DNA of 56,161 nt from an uncultured Lachnospiraceae bacterium (GCA_910585825.1 CAJUEY010000018.1:1-56161), one strand, 5' to 3'. Counted from the first letter of the stretch, positions 8,924 through 17,894 are shown. Notes: a model not told the origin generated them from the sequence alone. Program-made: numbers and translations.

Positions 8924-9060
8924 TTGCCGCATGGCAAAAAGAGATGCCCGGAGGGTATAACCTCTAATTGCCGCATGGCAAAAAGAGATGCCCGGAGGGT
9001 ATAACCTCTAATTGCCGTATGGCAAAAAGGGATGCCAGAGGGTATAACCTCTAATTGCCG
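8912..9060. repeat. Tandem repeat, 44-bp period, about 3.4 copies, overlapping the flgJ-like stop codon
   Basis: TATAACCTCTAATTGCCG begins at 8912, 8956, 9000 and 9043; the spacing is 44, 44 and 43 bases. Each unit contains the palindrome TTGCCGCATGGCAA (TTGCCGTATGGCAA in the third) and GATGCCCGGAGGG. Read on the - strand it gives CCCTCCGGGCATCTC, close to the core of the 56-bp repeat after uvrA. The first copy supplies the last three codons and the stop of the flgJ-like gene. Confidence 0.9.
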
Positions 9061-9080
9061 AACAACATAAAGGAGTACAG

Positions 9081-9119
9081 ATATTGGATGTATGGAATGA
9101 CCTGCATCCAATATTTTTA
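9081..9119 (+). terminator. Terminator after the flagellar rod genes
   Basis: ATATTGGATG (9081-9090) pairs perfectly with CATCCAATAT (9105-9114) across a 14-base loop, followed by TTTTAT. A second dyad, CTCATGGGAA (9121-9130) with TTCCCATGAG (9149-9158), follows immediately, just before the recD2 ribosome-binding site. Confidence 0.55.
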
Positions 9120-9180
9120 TCTCATGGGAAGTTCTTGCAGGATAGAAATTCCCATGAGAATTTTCTGGGAGGGAAAATCA

Positions 9181-11400
9181 TTGGAAACGATCAAAGGCTA
9201 TGTAGAACATATTATTTTTCGGAATCCGGACAATGGATATACGGTATTTGAAATGATCTGTGAAGGGGAAGAATTGGTCTGTGTAGGAACTTTTTCAATG
9301 ATAAATGAAGGAGAAAATATAAAGGCGACAGGAAATTATACAGAACATCCTACCTATGGAACACAATTTGCAGTCAGTGAATTGGAAGAGTGCGAACCGG
9401 AGGATGAAATCTCCATGGAGCGGTATTTAGGCTCAGGGGCCATCAAAGGAGTGGGACTGGCTTTAGCAGCCAGGATCGTACGCCGTTTCAAGAGAGATAC
9501 TTTCCGGATTATTGAAGAAGAGCCGGAGCGTCTGGCAGAAGTAAAAGGAATCAGCGAACGAAAAGCAATGGAAATTTCCGATCAGGTGGCAGAGAAAAGA
9601 GATTTGAGGCAGGCAATGATTTTTTTGCAGAAATACGGAATTTCCCTGAATCTGGCAATTAAAATCTATAACACTTATCATCAGGACATTTACCGTGTCA
9701 TCCAGGAAAATCCCTATCAGCTGGCGGATGATATTCAGGGAGTGGGTTTTAAGATTGCCGATGAGATTGCTGCAAAAGCAGGCATTCGCAGAGACTCGGA
9801 TTTTAGGATTAAAAGCGGAATTCTGTATGGATTGGTTCAGGGGGCTTCGGAAGGGCATACCTATCTTCCAAAAGAGGAATTGACAGAGAGGATAGCGGGA
9901 CTGTTGGGCATTGATGATTCTTTGATTGAAAAACACTATATGGATCTCGCCATCGACAAAAAAATCATGATAAAAGGAGATCATATTTACGGAGCTGCCT
10001 ATTACTATATGGAATCGTCAGTGGCGCAGATGCTGTGGGAATTGAATGTCAAATATGAAATCCCTGAGCATGCGATTGAACAGAAGATCCGGCAGATTGA
10101 GCGGCAGAGCGGAATGGAATCCGACGAAATGCAAATGCTTGCCGTAAAAGAGGCGATTAAAAACGGCTTTTTGATTATCACAGGAGGACCGGGGACAGGA
10201 AAAACGACGACGATTAATATTCTGCTTCACTATTTTGAGGCGGAAGGGCTGGATATCTGTCTGGGAGCTCCTACCGGACGGGCGGCAAAACGTATGAGCG
10301 AGGCTACAGGGTACGAGGCAAGGACGATCCACCGTATGCTGGAATTAAACGGAGGAATGGAAGGAAATGCCGGATTTGCCAGAAACACAGATTATCCTCT
10401 GGAGGCGGATGCGGTGATTATTGATGAGGTGTCTATGGTGGACATTAATCTGATGTATGCATTGTTAAAAGCAATTGCGCCGGGAACAAGACTGATTCTG
10501 GTAGGAGATGTAGACCAGCTGCCCAGTGTAGGCCCCGGCAGCGTGCTAAAGGATATGATTGAAGCCAAAAGATTCCCGGTGGTTGCGTTGAAAAAGATTT
10601 TTCGTCAGGCTGCAAAAAGCGATATTATTCAGAATGCTCACAAGATTAATGCTGGCGAGAAGGTGGCGTTGGACAATAAAAGCATGGATTTCTTTTTCCT
10701 GAAAAGATATGAGGCAGATAAAATTATCAATGTGATGCTTCAGCTGATCATACAGAAACTGCCGAAATTTATAGAAACATCTCCTTTTGATATACAGGTG
10801 CTTACCCCGATGAAAAAAGGACTTCTCGGTGTGGAACGGTTGAATGGCGTCTTGCAGCAGTATTTGAATCCGTGTTCTGCAGATAAAAAAGAGAGAGAGC
10901 AGGGAGGCCGCATTTTCCGGGAGGGAGATAAGGTAATGCAGACGAAAAACAACTATCAGCTGGAATGGGAGAACCGCAGCAGTTATGGATTTGTAACAGA
11001 AAGAGGTTTTGGGATTTTCAACGGAGATATGGGAATTGTTCAGGAGATTAATGAATATGCCGAAACAATGACGGTAGAATTTGATGAAGGCCGTATGGTG
11101 GAATATTCCCTGAAAAATTTAGAAGAGTTGGAGCTTGCCTATGCCATAACGATCCATAAATCCCAGGGCTCGGAATATCCGGCAGTTGTAATTCCGCTGC
11201 TGAACGGCCCCCAGATGCTGATGAACCGGAATCTGATTTACACTGCGGTAACAAGAGCCAAAAAATGCGTGACGATTGTAGGGGATGAAAAGACCTTTTC
11301 TCAGATGGTTGATAATACAAGGCAGCAGAAACGTTATTCAGGGCTGGCGGAGGAAATCAGAAAAATCGGTGAACTGGGTGGTGAAATACTGCCTGTTTAA
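9181..11400 (+). CDS. recD2: RecD2-type ATP-dependent DNA helicase
   Basis: A 739-residue 5'-3' SF1 helicase of the RecD2 (RecD/TraA-like) family, used in DNA repair without RecBC. The N-terminal third carries an OB-like domain and helix-hairpin-helix segments (GSGAIKGVGLALAARI; NPYQLADDIQGVGFKIA). Walker A GGPGTGKTTT is near residue 337, followed by VIIDEVSMVD, GDVDQLPSVGPGSVL, the ITIHKSQGSEYP motif, and YTAVTRAKK near the end. A TTG start at 9181 is chosen because GGGAGGG sits 7 bases upstream and the length then fits the family; an upstream open frame from 9055 runs through the terminator. Confidence 0.92.
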   Translation: METIKGYVEHIIFRNPDNGYTVFEMICEGEELVCVGTFSMINEGENIKATGNYTEHPTYGTQFAVSELEECEPEDEISMERYLGSGAIKGVGLALAARIVRRFKRDTFRIIEEEPERLAEVKGISERKAMEISDQVAEKRDLRQAMIFLQKYGISLNLAIKIYNTYHQDIYRVIQENPYQLADDIQGVGFKIADEIAAKAGIRRDSDFRIKSGILYGLVQGASEGHTYLPKEELTERIAGLLGIDDSLIEKHYMDLAIDKKIMIKGDHIYGAAYYYMESSVAQMLWELNVKYEIPEHAIEQKIRQIERQSGMESDEMQMLAVKEAIKNGFLIITGGPGTGKTTTINILLHYFEAEGLDICLGAPTGRAAKRMSEATGYEARTIHRMLELNGGMEGNAGFARNTDYPLEADAVIIDEVSMVDINLMYALLKAIAPGTRLILVGDVDQLPSVGPGSVLKDMIEAKRFPVVALKKIFRQAAKSDIIQNAHKINAGEKVALDNKSMDFFFLKRYEADKIINVMLQLIIQKLPKFIETSPFDIQVLTPMKKGLLGVERLNGVLQQYLNPCSADKKEREQGGRIFREGDKVMQTKNNYQLEWENRSSYGFVTERGFGIFNGDMGIVQEINEYAETMTVEFDEGRMVEYSLKNLEELELAYAITIHKSQGSEYPAVVIPLLNGPQMLMNRNLIYTAVTRAKKCVTIVGDEKTFSQMVDNTRQQKRYSGLAEEIRKIGELGGEILPV

Positions 11401-11530
11401 AGTCTGATTCTGTGAAAGAACCGGATGCCTGCCTGACAAAATCTATAATTGCTGCGAAAAATCAGAACAACAGAAAGGATACAGAATCATCATTCAAAAT
11501 ATCAGAAAAAAACTCAGCCGGCTGGACGGG

Positions 11531-12226
11531 ATGTTTTTAGATCTTTTATATCCGCCCAGATGTGTCATCTGCGATCAAGTGGTATCTGCAGAGGCGGTTG
11601 TATGTCCGGCATGTCGAAAAAAGATACATATGGCTTTAGAGCCGGTATGCATGAAATGCGGAAAACCACTTGTAGATGAAAGAAAAGAATTTTGCAGGGA
11701 CTGCAGAGAGAAAAAGCACTATTTCACACAAGGAAAAAGTCTCTGGGTTTATGAAACAGAAGTCAAAAAATCAATATATCGGTTTAAATACCAGAATAAA
11801 AGAGAGTATGCCAGAGGATATGCAGAAGAAATTGCAAAGACATATGGAGATTGGATCAAAAAGAAAAAGATCCAGGCAATTGTGCCGATTCCTCTGTATA
11901 AAAAGAAACAGAAAAAGCGAGGATATAATCAGGCGCAGGTTCTGGCAAAAGAGCTGGGGAAGATATGGGATCTGCCGGTATACACAAATCTGCTGATTCG
12001 GATACGGGATACGAAACCCCAGAAAATGTTAAATGACACAGAACGAAAAAATAACTTGAAAAAGGCTTTTAAAACGACCCAAAATATTGTACAATTAGAA
12101 CATATCCTGTTGATAGACGATATATATACGACAGGCAGCACCCTGGATGCAGCAGCGGCAGTTTTGCTGGACGCAGGTGCAGAAGAGATATATACCTGCT
12201 GCATCGGTATAGGAAAAGACAGTTAG
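11531..12226 (+). CDS. comFC: ComFC-like phosphoribosyltransferase-fold protein
   Basis: ComF-family protein linked to DNA uptake and single-stranded DNA handling in competence. It has an N-terminal zinc ribbon (CVIC, CPAC, CMKC, CRDC between residues about 10 and 60) and a C-terminal phosphoribosyltransferase domain with IVPIPLYKKKQKKRGYNQA and the PRPP-loop ILLIDDIYTTGSTLDAA. Family members usually have 10-15 residues before LLYPPRC. Here the frame stays open upstream but has no ATG, GTG or TTG, so the real start may be ATC or ATT near 11486-11492, behind AAAGGA at 11474. A TATAAT at 11444 lacks a clear -35. comFA is absent. Confidence 0.88.
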   Translation: MFLDLLYPPRCVICDQVVSAEAVVCPACRKKIHMALEPVCMKCGKPLVDERKEFCRDCREKKHYFTQGKSLWVYETEVKKSIYRFKYQNKREYARGYAEEIAKTYGDWIKKKKIQAIVPIPLYKKKQKKRGYNQAQVLAKELGKIWDLPVYTNLLIRIRDTKPQKMLNDTERKNNLKKAFKTTQNIVQLEHILLIDDIYTTGSTLDAAAAVLLDAGAEEIYTCCIGIGKDS

Positions 12227-12237
12227 GAGGATTTCAT

Positions 12238-12645
12238 ATGGATGCCAGAAGTTGTAGGAACTGTGGAAGGTTGTTTAATTATATTCAGGGACCGCCGATT
12301 TGCATGGCGTGTAAACAGAAGTTAGAGGATAAATTTATCCAGGTAAGAGATTATATCAGAGAAAATGATTCTGCCTCTATGCAGCAGATTGCAGAAGAGA
12401 ATGATGTTTCGGTGAAACAGCTCAAACAATGGGTAAGAGAAGAAAGACTGGTTTTTACCAAAAATTCTCCGGTTGGAATCGAATGCGAGGGATGCGGCAA
12501 AATGATCAAAACAGGACGGTTCTGCGATCACTGCAAAAATACCATGGCAAATAATTTACAGGCTATGTATGCTATGCCGGTCAAAGAGGAGCCGACCAAA
12601 AAAGAAAAAGGAAAGGATCGTATGCGTTTTCTTGATCAGTCATGA
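12238..12645 (+). CDS. yvyF: YvyF-like flagellar operon protein
   Basis: 135 residues with four Cys pairs: CRNCGRLF and CMAC at the N-terminus, CEGCGKMI and CDHC after residue 80. These flank a helix-turn-helix-like middle (ASMQQIAEENDVSVKQLKQWV). This is the layout of the flagellar operon protein family found next to comF and flgM in Bacillus. A strong AGGAGG precedes the ATG, 11 bases after comFC, so the two are cotranscribed. Its role is not firmly established; a regulatory role in flagellar expression is inferred. flgM does not follow here; a terminator does. Confidence 0.88.
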   Translation: MDARSCRNCGRLFNYIQGPPICMACKQKLEDKFIQVRDYIRENDSASMQQIAEENDVSVKQLKQWVREERLVFTKNSPVGIECEGCGKMIKTGRFCDHCKNTMANNLQAMYAMPVKEEPTKKEKGKDRMRFLDQS

Positions 12646-12691
12646 TGCAGCATGCGAGAAAAATTTTACGTTTCATAGAACAGAGATTGGC

Positions 12692-12722
12692 AAAAAGACG
12701 GTGGGGAGCCGTCTTTTTGTTT
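12692..12722 (+). terminator. Intrinsic terminator after yvyF
   Basis: AAAAAGACGG (12692-12701) pairs with CCGTCTTTTT (12709-12718) around a 7-base loop, followed by a T-rich tail. The A-tract on the left could make it work in both directions. It closes the comFC-yvyF unit. Confidence 0.85.
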
Positions 12723-12729
12723 GAAAAAT

Positions 12730-12758
12730 TTTACAATTATTGTGTTGTATGGTATACT
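12730..12758 (+). promoter_or_regulatory. Promoter for the cdaA-cdaR-glmM region
   Basis: TTTACA (12730-12735), a 17-base spacer and TATACT (12753-12758), with an extended -10 TGG in front of the hexamer. It follows directly on the yvyF terminator and would drive the two membrane-protein genes and probably cdaA onward. Confidence 0.7.
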
Positions 12759-12819
12759 AATCATACACTATATGTGTAAAATAGCGTTAGCTGTAATTAA
12801 AAAACGTATGGGGGAAATT

Positions 12820-13218
12820 ATGTTAAATCAGGAACGCGTGTGTGAAATGACGAAATTGGCGATTTTCGATCAGAAAGAGGGTCGGGAATGTAAACCGATG
12901 ATACAGTATTTCCGCAAAGATTATATAGCAAAAGAAATGTTAAAAAGCTTTATTTCAGGGACAATTGCATTCGTTTTGATTGCAGGCGGCATAGGGCTGT
13001 ATTTTGCAGAGGATCTGCTGGAAAAGATCAGTTCTATGGACATTCCCCGGATTGCAGTTAGGATTGGCATATACTATGGGGTCTGTATGGCGGTATACTT
13101 TGCTGTGACGTATGTTATATACTACAAAAGGTATACAAAGGGACGGCAGAAAGTCAAAAAATATTATCTGCACCTTAAAAAAGTCAACAAAATATATCAT
13201 GAGGAAGAAGAAATTTGA
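12820..13218 (+). CDS. Small membrane protein of unknown function
   Basis: 132 residues, not recognised. The soluble N-terminal part (about 45 residues) is followed by two membrane segments, around residues 47-65 (SFISGTIAFVLIAGGIGLYF) and 80-105 (AVRIGIYYGVCMAVYFAVT), and a Lys-rich C-terminus ending in EEEEI. The ATG at 12820 is chosen over earlier codons because GGGGGAA lies 5 bases upstream and because the leader contains the promoter. It is first in an apparent unit leading into cdaA, so a link to wall or c-di-AMP physiology is possible but only inferred. Confidence 0.75.
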   Translation: MLNQERVCEMTKLAIFDQKEGRECKPMIQYFRKDYIAKEMLKSFISGTIAFVLIAGGIGLYFAEDLLEKISSMDIPRIAVRIGIYYGVCMAVYFAVTYVIYYKRYTKGRQKVKKYYLHLKKVNKIYHEEEEI

Positions 13219-13251
13219 AGATAAAGATCCGAGTATCGGGAGGGAAGAACA

Positions 13252-14235
13252 TTGACAGGTTTGTTGGAAGCGAAAGAAAGATTGAAAAATATATATGTAA
13301 AATTTGACATATATTTGAATCCATTGTTTAAATTTATATTGGCGATATGTGTTTTTTCAATAATAAATGGCAATATTGGTTATATGGAAAGATTAAAAAC
13401 ATTGCCGGTGACACTGGTGTTGTCGCTGATCTGTGCGTTGCTTCCGTTGAATGCCATGATCGTGTTGGCAGGAGTAGTAATACTTCTTCATTTATTTACG
13501 CTGGCTTTGGAAGTGGCGGCTGTGGCATTTGTTTTGTTTTTACTGGTTGCGCTTTTATATTTTCGATTTTCACCCAAAGACAGTATATATATGCTTTTAA
13601 CACCGGTTTGTATGCATTTTAATCTCGGTCCGGTTATTCCGCTTACGGCGGGACTTATGGGCAAAGTTTATTCGGTTGTGTCCGTAAGCTGCGGTACCAT
13701 TGTTTGGTTCTTTTTAAGCGGCGTAAAACAAAATGAGGCCGCTTTGGGCGGCAGTGAAGAAATTGTGGCAACCGCTAAGATGACGGCAGCGTTGAATCAG
13801 ATTCTGGATAATAAAGAGATGTATTTGGTAATCGGCACATTTTTACTGGTGACCGTAATTGTATTTTTTGTCCGGCAGCTTTCCATTGATTATGCATGGA
13901 CAGTGGCGATCATTGTAGGCGCGCTTGTGAACTTTATCGTATTGTTTGCCGGATATATGGTACTGGAAATTCAGGGCAGAACGTTAGGACTGATAATCGG
14001 CTCTCTTTTGTCGCTGTTTGTGGCTTTTGTGTTAGAATTTCTTTTCTTTAACCTGGATTATTCCAGAACGGAACGGGTGCAGTTTGAAGATGATGAATAT
14101 TATTACTATGTAAAAGCCGTTCCCAAAATGTATGTAGCAGAACAGGAAAAACAGGTCAAAACATTCAGCACCAAAAGCGGCAGGCGAAATACCAGAAAAC
14201 GGCCTGCAGAACGCAGGGAAAGGGATCTCGATTAA
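13252..14235 (+). CDS. Polytopic membrane protein of unknown function, upstream of cdaA
   Basis: A 327-residue protein with about eight hydrophobic segments between residues 20 and 275, then an acidic DDEYYYY stretch and a strongly basic tail (SGRRNTRKRPAERRERD) that should stay in the cytoplasm. It starts with TTG, supported by GGGAGGG about 6 bases upstream. I do not recognise a family. It lies 33 bases after another unknown membrane protein and 86 bases before cdaA. No active-site motif is visible, so transporter and scaffold roles are both open. Confidence 0.75.
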   Translation: MTGLLEAKERLKNIYVKFDIYLNPLFKFILAICVFSIINGNIGYMERLKTLPVTLVLSLICALLPLNAMIVLAGVVILLHLFTLALEVAAVAFVLFLLVALLYFRFSPKDSIYMLLTPVCMHFNLGPVIPLTAGLMGKVYSVVSVSCGTIVWFFLSGVKQNEAALGGSEEIVATAKMTAALNQILDNKEMYLVIGTFLLVTVIVFFVRQLSIDYAWTVAIIVGALVNFIVLFAGYMVLEIQGRTLGLIIGSLLSLFVAFVLEFLFFNLDYSRTERVQFEDDEYYYYVKAVPKMYVAEQEKQVKTFSTKSGRRNTRKRPAERRERDLD

Positions 14236-14266
14236 AAAAACAGGCAGTAATAAGGAAAAACCCATC

Positions 14267-14297
14267 GGGCATCCCTTTATGCCTGAAAAGCAGGCAT
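14267..14297. repeat. Single copy of a dispersed palindromic element before cdaA
   Basis: GGGCATCCCTTTATGCC contains the small dyad GGCAT/ATGCC, which competes with a second hairpin ATGCCTG (14279-14285) / CAGGCAT (14291-14297). The core matches the repeats after uvrA and flgJ and two further copies downstream. It lies in the 5' region of cdaA, ending 24 bases before the chosen start. Confidence 0.55.
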
Positions 14298-14321
14298 TAA
14301 TAATGAAAGGAAGTGGAACGC

Positions 14322-15227
14322 GTGGAAAATATGATGTCTATATTTGGCATATTTCAGGATAAATATTTGATGTGGATGGATTTGCCGGTAATAACAGTTA
14401 TTGATATTGTTGAAATCATCATTATAGCGTTCTTGTTTTATACAATTCTGGTCTGGATCAAGAGTACAAGAGCATGGATGCTGTTTAAAGGCTTAATGGC
14501 AATACTTGTTTTTGTAATGATTGCGGCCTTATTCCGGATGAATACGATCTTATGGCTGGCGGAAAAGATGATTAATGTGGGCATGATTGCAATTGTAATT
14601 ATTTTCCAGCCGGAGCTGCGGAGAGCTTTGGAACAGTTGGGCAGGAAGAATTTCCTGCGGGGGATTGCATCCCTTGATCTTGGAAAAAATGAAATGGAAA
14701 CCATTAGCGCTAAGAGCATCAATGAACTGGTCCGGGCCTGTTTTGAAATGAGCAAAGTCAAAACCGGAGCATTAATTGTAATTGAAGATACAGTAGTTCT
14801 TTCCGAATATGAAAGGACAGGAATTGCAGTAGATGCAGTGCTGACCAATCAGCTTTTGCTTAACATATTTGAAAAAAATACACCCCTTCATGACGGTGCG
14901 ATTATTGTCCGGGGAGATCGGATTGTGGCAGCCACCTGCTACCTGCCTCTCTCTGACAACATGGAACTGAGCAAAGAACTGGGAACCAGACATCGTGCAG
15001 CTGTAGGTATCAGCGAAATCAGTGATTCCCTTACCATTATTGTATCAGAAGAGACCGGAGGAGTCTCTGTTGCCAAAGAAGGCAGAATTATCCGTGGACT
15101 GGATCAGGAAGGGCTGCGAAAGCATCTGAAAGCCATACAGAAATATGAACCGGAGAATAAACGGAAAGGCTTGCTGAAAAGGAGGCTTAGGAATGTTAAA
15201 CAGGATAATCAAAATGATCACAAATAA
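14322..15227 (+). CDS. cdaA: Diadenylate cyclase CdaA
   Basis: Membrane-bound enzyme that joins two ATP molecules to make cyclic di-AMP. Three membrane segments occupy roughly the first 95 residues, followed by the DAC domain with HDGAIIVRGD and GTRHRAAVG, the DGA and RHR motifs needed for catalysis. A GTG start at 14322 gives 301 residues and a better distance to AAAGGAAG than the GTG at 14313. The gene overlaps cdaR by 35 bases and heads the conserved cdaA-cdaR-glmM cluster. c-di-AMP controls potassium and osmolyte balance and wall integrity, and GlmM is known to bind CdaA. Confidence 0.95.
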   Translation: MENMMSIFGIFQDKYLMWMDLPVITVIDIVEIIIIAFLFYTILVWIKSTRAWMLFKGLMAILVFVMIAALFRMNTILWLAEKMINVGMIAIVIIFQPELRRALEQLGRKNFLRGIASLDLGKNEMETISAKSINELVRACFEMSKVKTGALIVIEDTVVLSEYERTGIAVDAVLTNQLLLNIFEKNTPLHDGAIIVRGDRIVAATCYLPLSDNMELSKELGTRHRAAVGISEISDSLTIIVSEETGGVSVAKEGRIIRGLDQEGLRKHLKAIQKYEPENKRKGLLKRRLRNVKQDNQNDHK

Positions 15228-16530
15228 TTTTGGTCTGAAGATTCTTGCAGTGGTATTTGCCTGCGTACTCTGGCTTGCCGTTGTCAATATTGATGATCCG
15301 GTGACGACAAGGTCTTTTACCACAACTGTCAGCGTAGAGAACAACGATTATCTGACAGCCATAGGAAAATACTATGAGATTGTAAATAACAGCAATACAA
15401 TCACTTTTAAAGTGAGCGGCAAACGTTCCTATTTGGAGCGGATGAGCAATTCTGATTTCAGGGCGATAGCTGATCTGGAACTGATTGAGAATCTGGAACG
15501 AGTACCCATTGAAATTACCCCTCAGCGTTACAACAGCTATGTGACGATTGCCAGCAAGGTGTATTATCTGGAGCTTGCAGTGGAAGATTTGGTGTCAAGG
15601 CCGTATGTGATTTCCGTTGAAACAGAAGGAAAGCCTATGGATCAGCATGCCCTTGGCGAGATGAGCGTTTCGCCGACGCTGCTTCGGGTGTCGGGCCCGG
15701 CTTCTGTCATTGAAAGGATTGACAAAGCTGTAGCAACTGTAAATGTAGAAAACATGGCTCAGGATATGACAGACAGCGTAATCCCCGTGCTTTACGACAA
15801 AGAAGGAAAGGAAGTGGATACCAAAGATCTTTCCTTTAATATACAAAATGTCATGGTATCCGTGAAGATATTGGACGTCAAAGAAGTGCCTTTGAATTTT
15901 CAGACGTCAGGCACGCTTCAGGAAGGTTATGAATATGTTGATATGGAATACAAACCCGAAACAGTACAGATCAAAGGAGTATCTTCTGTTTTGAATACCA
16001 TTAATAATATTACAGTGCCGGAAGAAGTGCTGGATCTGACGGATGCTACCGGCGATATTGAAAAAGAAGTGGATATTTCCGCATATCTGCCGGAGGGAGC
16101 AACACTGATGGATAACAGCCAGGCAAAAGTTTCCGTGACAGTCAAAATAGAAAAGCATGAGCGGAGAAAATTTAAAGTTCCTACTGCCAATATTACGGTG
16201 AGCAATCTGGCGAGCAGATACAGTGTAGCGTTTTTGAAAGATACCGTGGAAGTAGAACTGGAAGGTTTGGCCAAGGATCTGGATGCATTGGATGAAACGA
16301 CTTTGACAGGAAGCATTAATGTAGGCGGAATGACGGAGGGAGAACATACGGTGAGTCTGGAGCTGAATCTGGACAGCAAATATAAACTGGCAAAAAATGC
16401 AGCCGTAACCCTGGATATTGTTCCGGCCGGCAGCAGTCAGCAAAATTCATCGGGAAGTAATATAAACAAAACAGATACGCAGACAGGCGGAAATATAACG
16501 ACAGCAAACAAACTAAATTCATCAACGTAA
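15193..16530 (+). CDS. cdaR: CdaR (YbbR-domain) regulator of CdaA
   Basis: A 445-residue extracytoplasmic protein with one N-terminal membrane anchor (FGLKILAVVFACVLWLAVVNI) followed by several YbbR beta-rich repeats; typical repeat ends such as VPLNFQTSGTLQEGYEY and RKFKVPTANITVSNL are visible. The last 40 residues are rich in Ser, Asn, Thr and Gly, like a flexible tail. In other Firmicutes the membrane-anchored CdaR modulates CdaA activity. It begins inside the 3' end of cdaA (AGGAGG before the start region), indicating coupled translation. Confidence 0.93.
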   Translation: MLNRIIKMITNNFGLKILAVVFACVLWLAVVNIDDPVTTRSFTTTVSVENNDYLTAIGKYYEIVNNSNTITFKVSGKRSYLERMSNSDFRAIADLELIENLERVPIEITPQRYNSYVTIASKVYYLELAVEDLVSRPYVISVETEGKPMDQHALGEMSVSPTLLRVSGPASVIERIDKAVATVNVENMAQDMTDSVIPVLYDKEGKEVDTKDLSFNIQNVMVSVKILDVKEVPLNFQTSGTLQEGYEYVDMEYKPETVQIKGVSSVLNTINNITVPEEVLDLTDATGDIEKEVDISAYLPEGATLMDNSQAKVSVTVKIEKHERRKFKVPTANITVSNLASRYSVAFLKDTVEVELEGLAKDLDALDETTLTGSINVGGMTEGEHTVSLELNLDSKYKLAKNAAVTLDIVPAGSSQQNSSGSNINKTDTQTGGNITTANKLNSST

Positions 16531-16544
16531 ATGGAGGAATTGAA

Positions 16545-17894
16545 ATGAGCAGAATGTTTGGTACAGACGGTGTGCGGGGCGTGGCAGGAACAGAGCTGAC
16601 AATTGATCTTGCAATGAAACTCGGTCAGGCAGGCGCTTATGTGCTTACGAAAGAGAGAGAACATCAGCCGACGATTATTGTCGGATGCGATACCAGAATT
16701 TCAGGAGGCATGCTGGCAAATGCATTGATGGCAGGCATCTGTTCCGTAGGAGCGAATGCGATTTATGCCGGCGTAGTTCCCACACCGGCAATTGCATATC
16801 TGACCAGAAAACATAAAGTAGATGCGGGTGTAGTGATTTCCGCCTCTCATAATCCTATGGAATTTAACGGTATTAAATTTTTTAACGGAGAAGGCTATAA
16901 GCTTTCTGATCAGCTGGAAGATGAAATCGAGGCATTGATCAAAAATCATATGAAGGACGTGCCGATTCCCACAGGCTCTTCCATTGGAAAAATAGAATAT
17001 CGGTTTGACATCAGAGACGAATACATTCGATTTATCAAAAAGAGCGTACCGGTAGATCTTGGCGGATTGAAAATTGTAGTTGACTGTGCAGAAGGCGCAG
17101 CCCATTATACATCAGTGGCGGCCCTTAGGGATTTAGGGGCGAATCTGGTAGCGATTCATACACATCCTGACGGAACGAATATCAATGCCAACTGTGGTTC
17201 TACACACATGGAAGAACTGAAAGCCAGAGTTGTTTATGAAAGGGCAGATATCGGAATTGCATTTGACGGAGATGCGGACCGTATGCTGGCGGTAGATGAG
17301 CTGGGGAATATGGTGGACGGTGATCAGATCATGGCGATTATCGGCAGTCATATGAAGAAACAGGGGCGTCTGAAAAAAGACACAATTGTCGTTACGGTGA
17401 TGACGAATCTGGGATTCAGCCTGATGGGAGAACGGGAAGGGCTGAATATTGAGAAAACAAAGGTGGGAGACCGATACGTATTGGAACATATGTTAGAGAA
17501 AGGGTATAATCTCGGCGGCGAACAGTCAGGACATATTATTTTTCTGGATGACAATACAACCGGAGACGGACTTTTGAGCGCACTGCATCTTTTGAAGGTT
17601 ATGGTGGATACCGGACGGAAATTATCGGATCTGGCAGAGATTATGGAAGTGCTGCCTCAGGCATTGATTAATGCAAAAGTTCCAAATCACAAAAAAGATC
17701 ACTATATGGAATACACAGAAATCGCCGAGGCGGTGAAAGAATTGGAAGAGAAATTTAACGGCGAAGGCAGAGTGCTGATTCGTCCTTCCGGTACAGAACC
17801 CATGGTGCGTGTTATGATTGAAGGAAAGGACCAGAATATTATAGAAGAAGAGGCAAGAAAACTTGCAGATTTGATTACGAAGATAATGCTTTAA
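16545..17894 (+). CDS. glmM: Phosphoglucosamine mutase GlmM
   Basis: Converts glucosamine-6-phosphate to glucosamine-1-phosphate on the way to UDP-GlcNAc, which feeds peptidoglycan and the glycans encoded downstream. The 449-residue length is typical. The phosphoserine loop VVISASHNP has Ser101 as the catalytic residue, the metal loop is GDADRM, the sugar-binding GGEQSGH motif follows, and the phosphate-binding RPSGTEPMVRV lies near the end. GGAGG precedes the ATG, 14 bases after cdaR. Confidence 0.97.
   Translation: MSRMFGTDGVRGVAGTELTIDLAMKLGQAGAYVLTKEREHQPTIIVGCDTRISGGMLANALMAGICSVGANAIYAGVVPTPAIAYLTRKHKVDAGVVISASHNPMEFNGIKFFNGEGYKLSDQLEDEIEALIKNHMKDVPIPTGSSIGKIEYRFDIRDEYIRFIKKSVPVDLGGLKIVVDCAEGAAHYTSVAALRDLGANLVAIHTHPDGTNINANCGSTHMEELKARVVYERADIGIAFDGDADRMLAVDELGNMVDGDQIMAIIGSHMKKQGRLKKDTIVVTVMTNLGFSLMGEREGLNIEKTKVGDRYVLEHMLEKGYNLGGEQSGHIIFLDDNTTGDGLLSALHLLKVMVDTGRKLSDLAEIMEVLPQALINAKVPNHKKDHYMEYTEIAEAVKELEEKFNGEGRVLIRPSGTEPMVRVMIEGKDQNIIEEEARKLADLITKIML

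Noticed and set aside
5444..9060. CRISPR array, because of two repeat clusters
   Set aside because: The 56- and 44-base units repeat along their entire length with no unique spacers, there are too few copies, and no cas genes are near.
9055..9180. N-terminal extension of RecD2 from 9055
   Set aside because: It would be translated through a terminator hairpin and repeat sequence, and the TTG at 9181 has GGGAGGG at proper distance.
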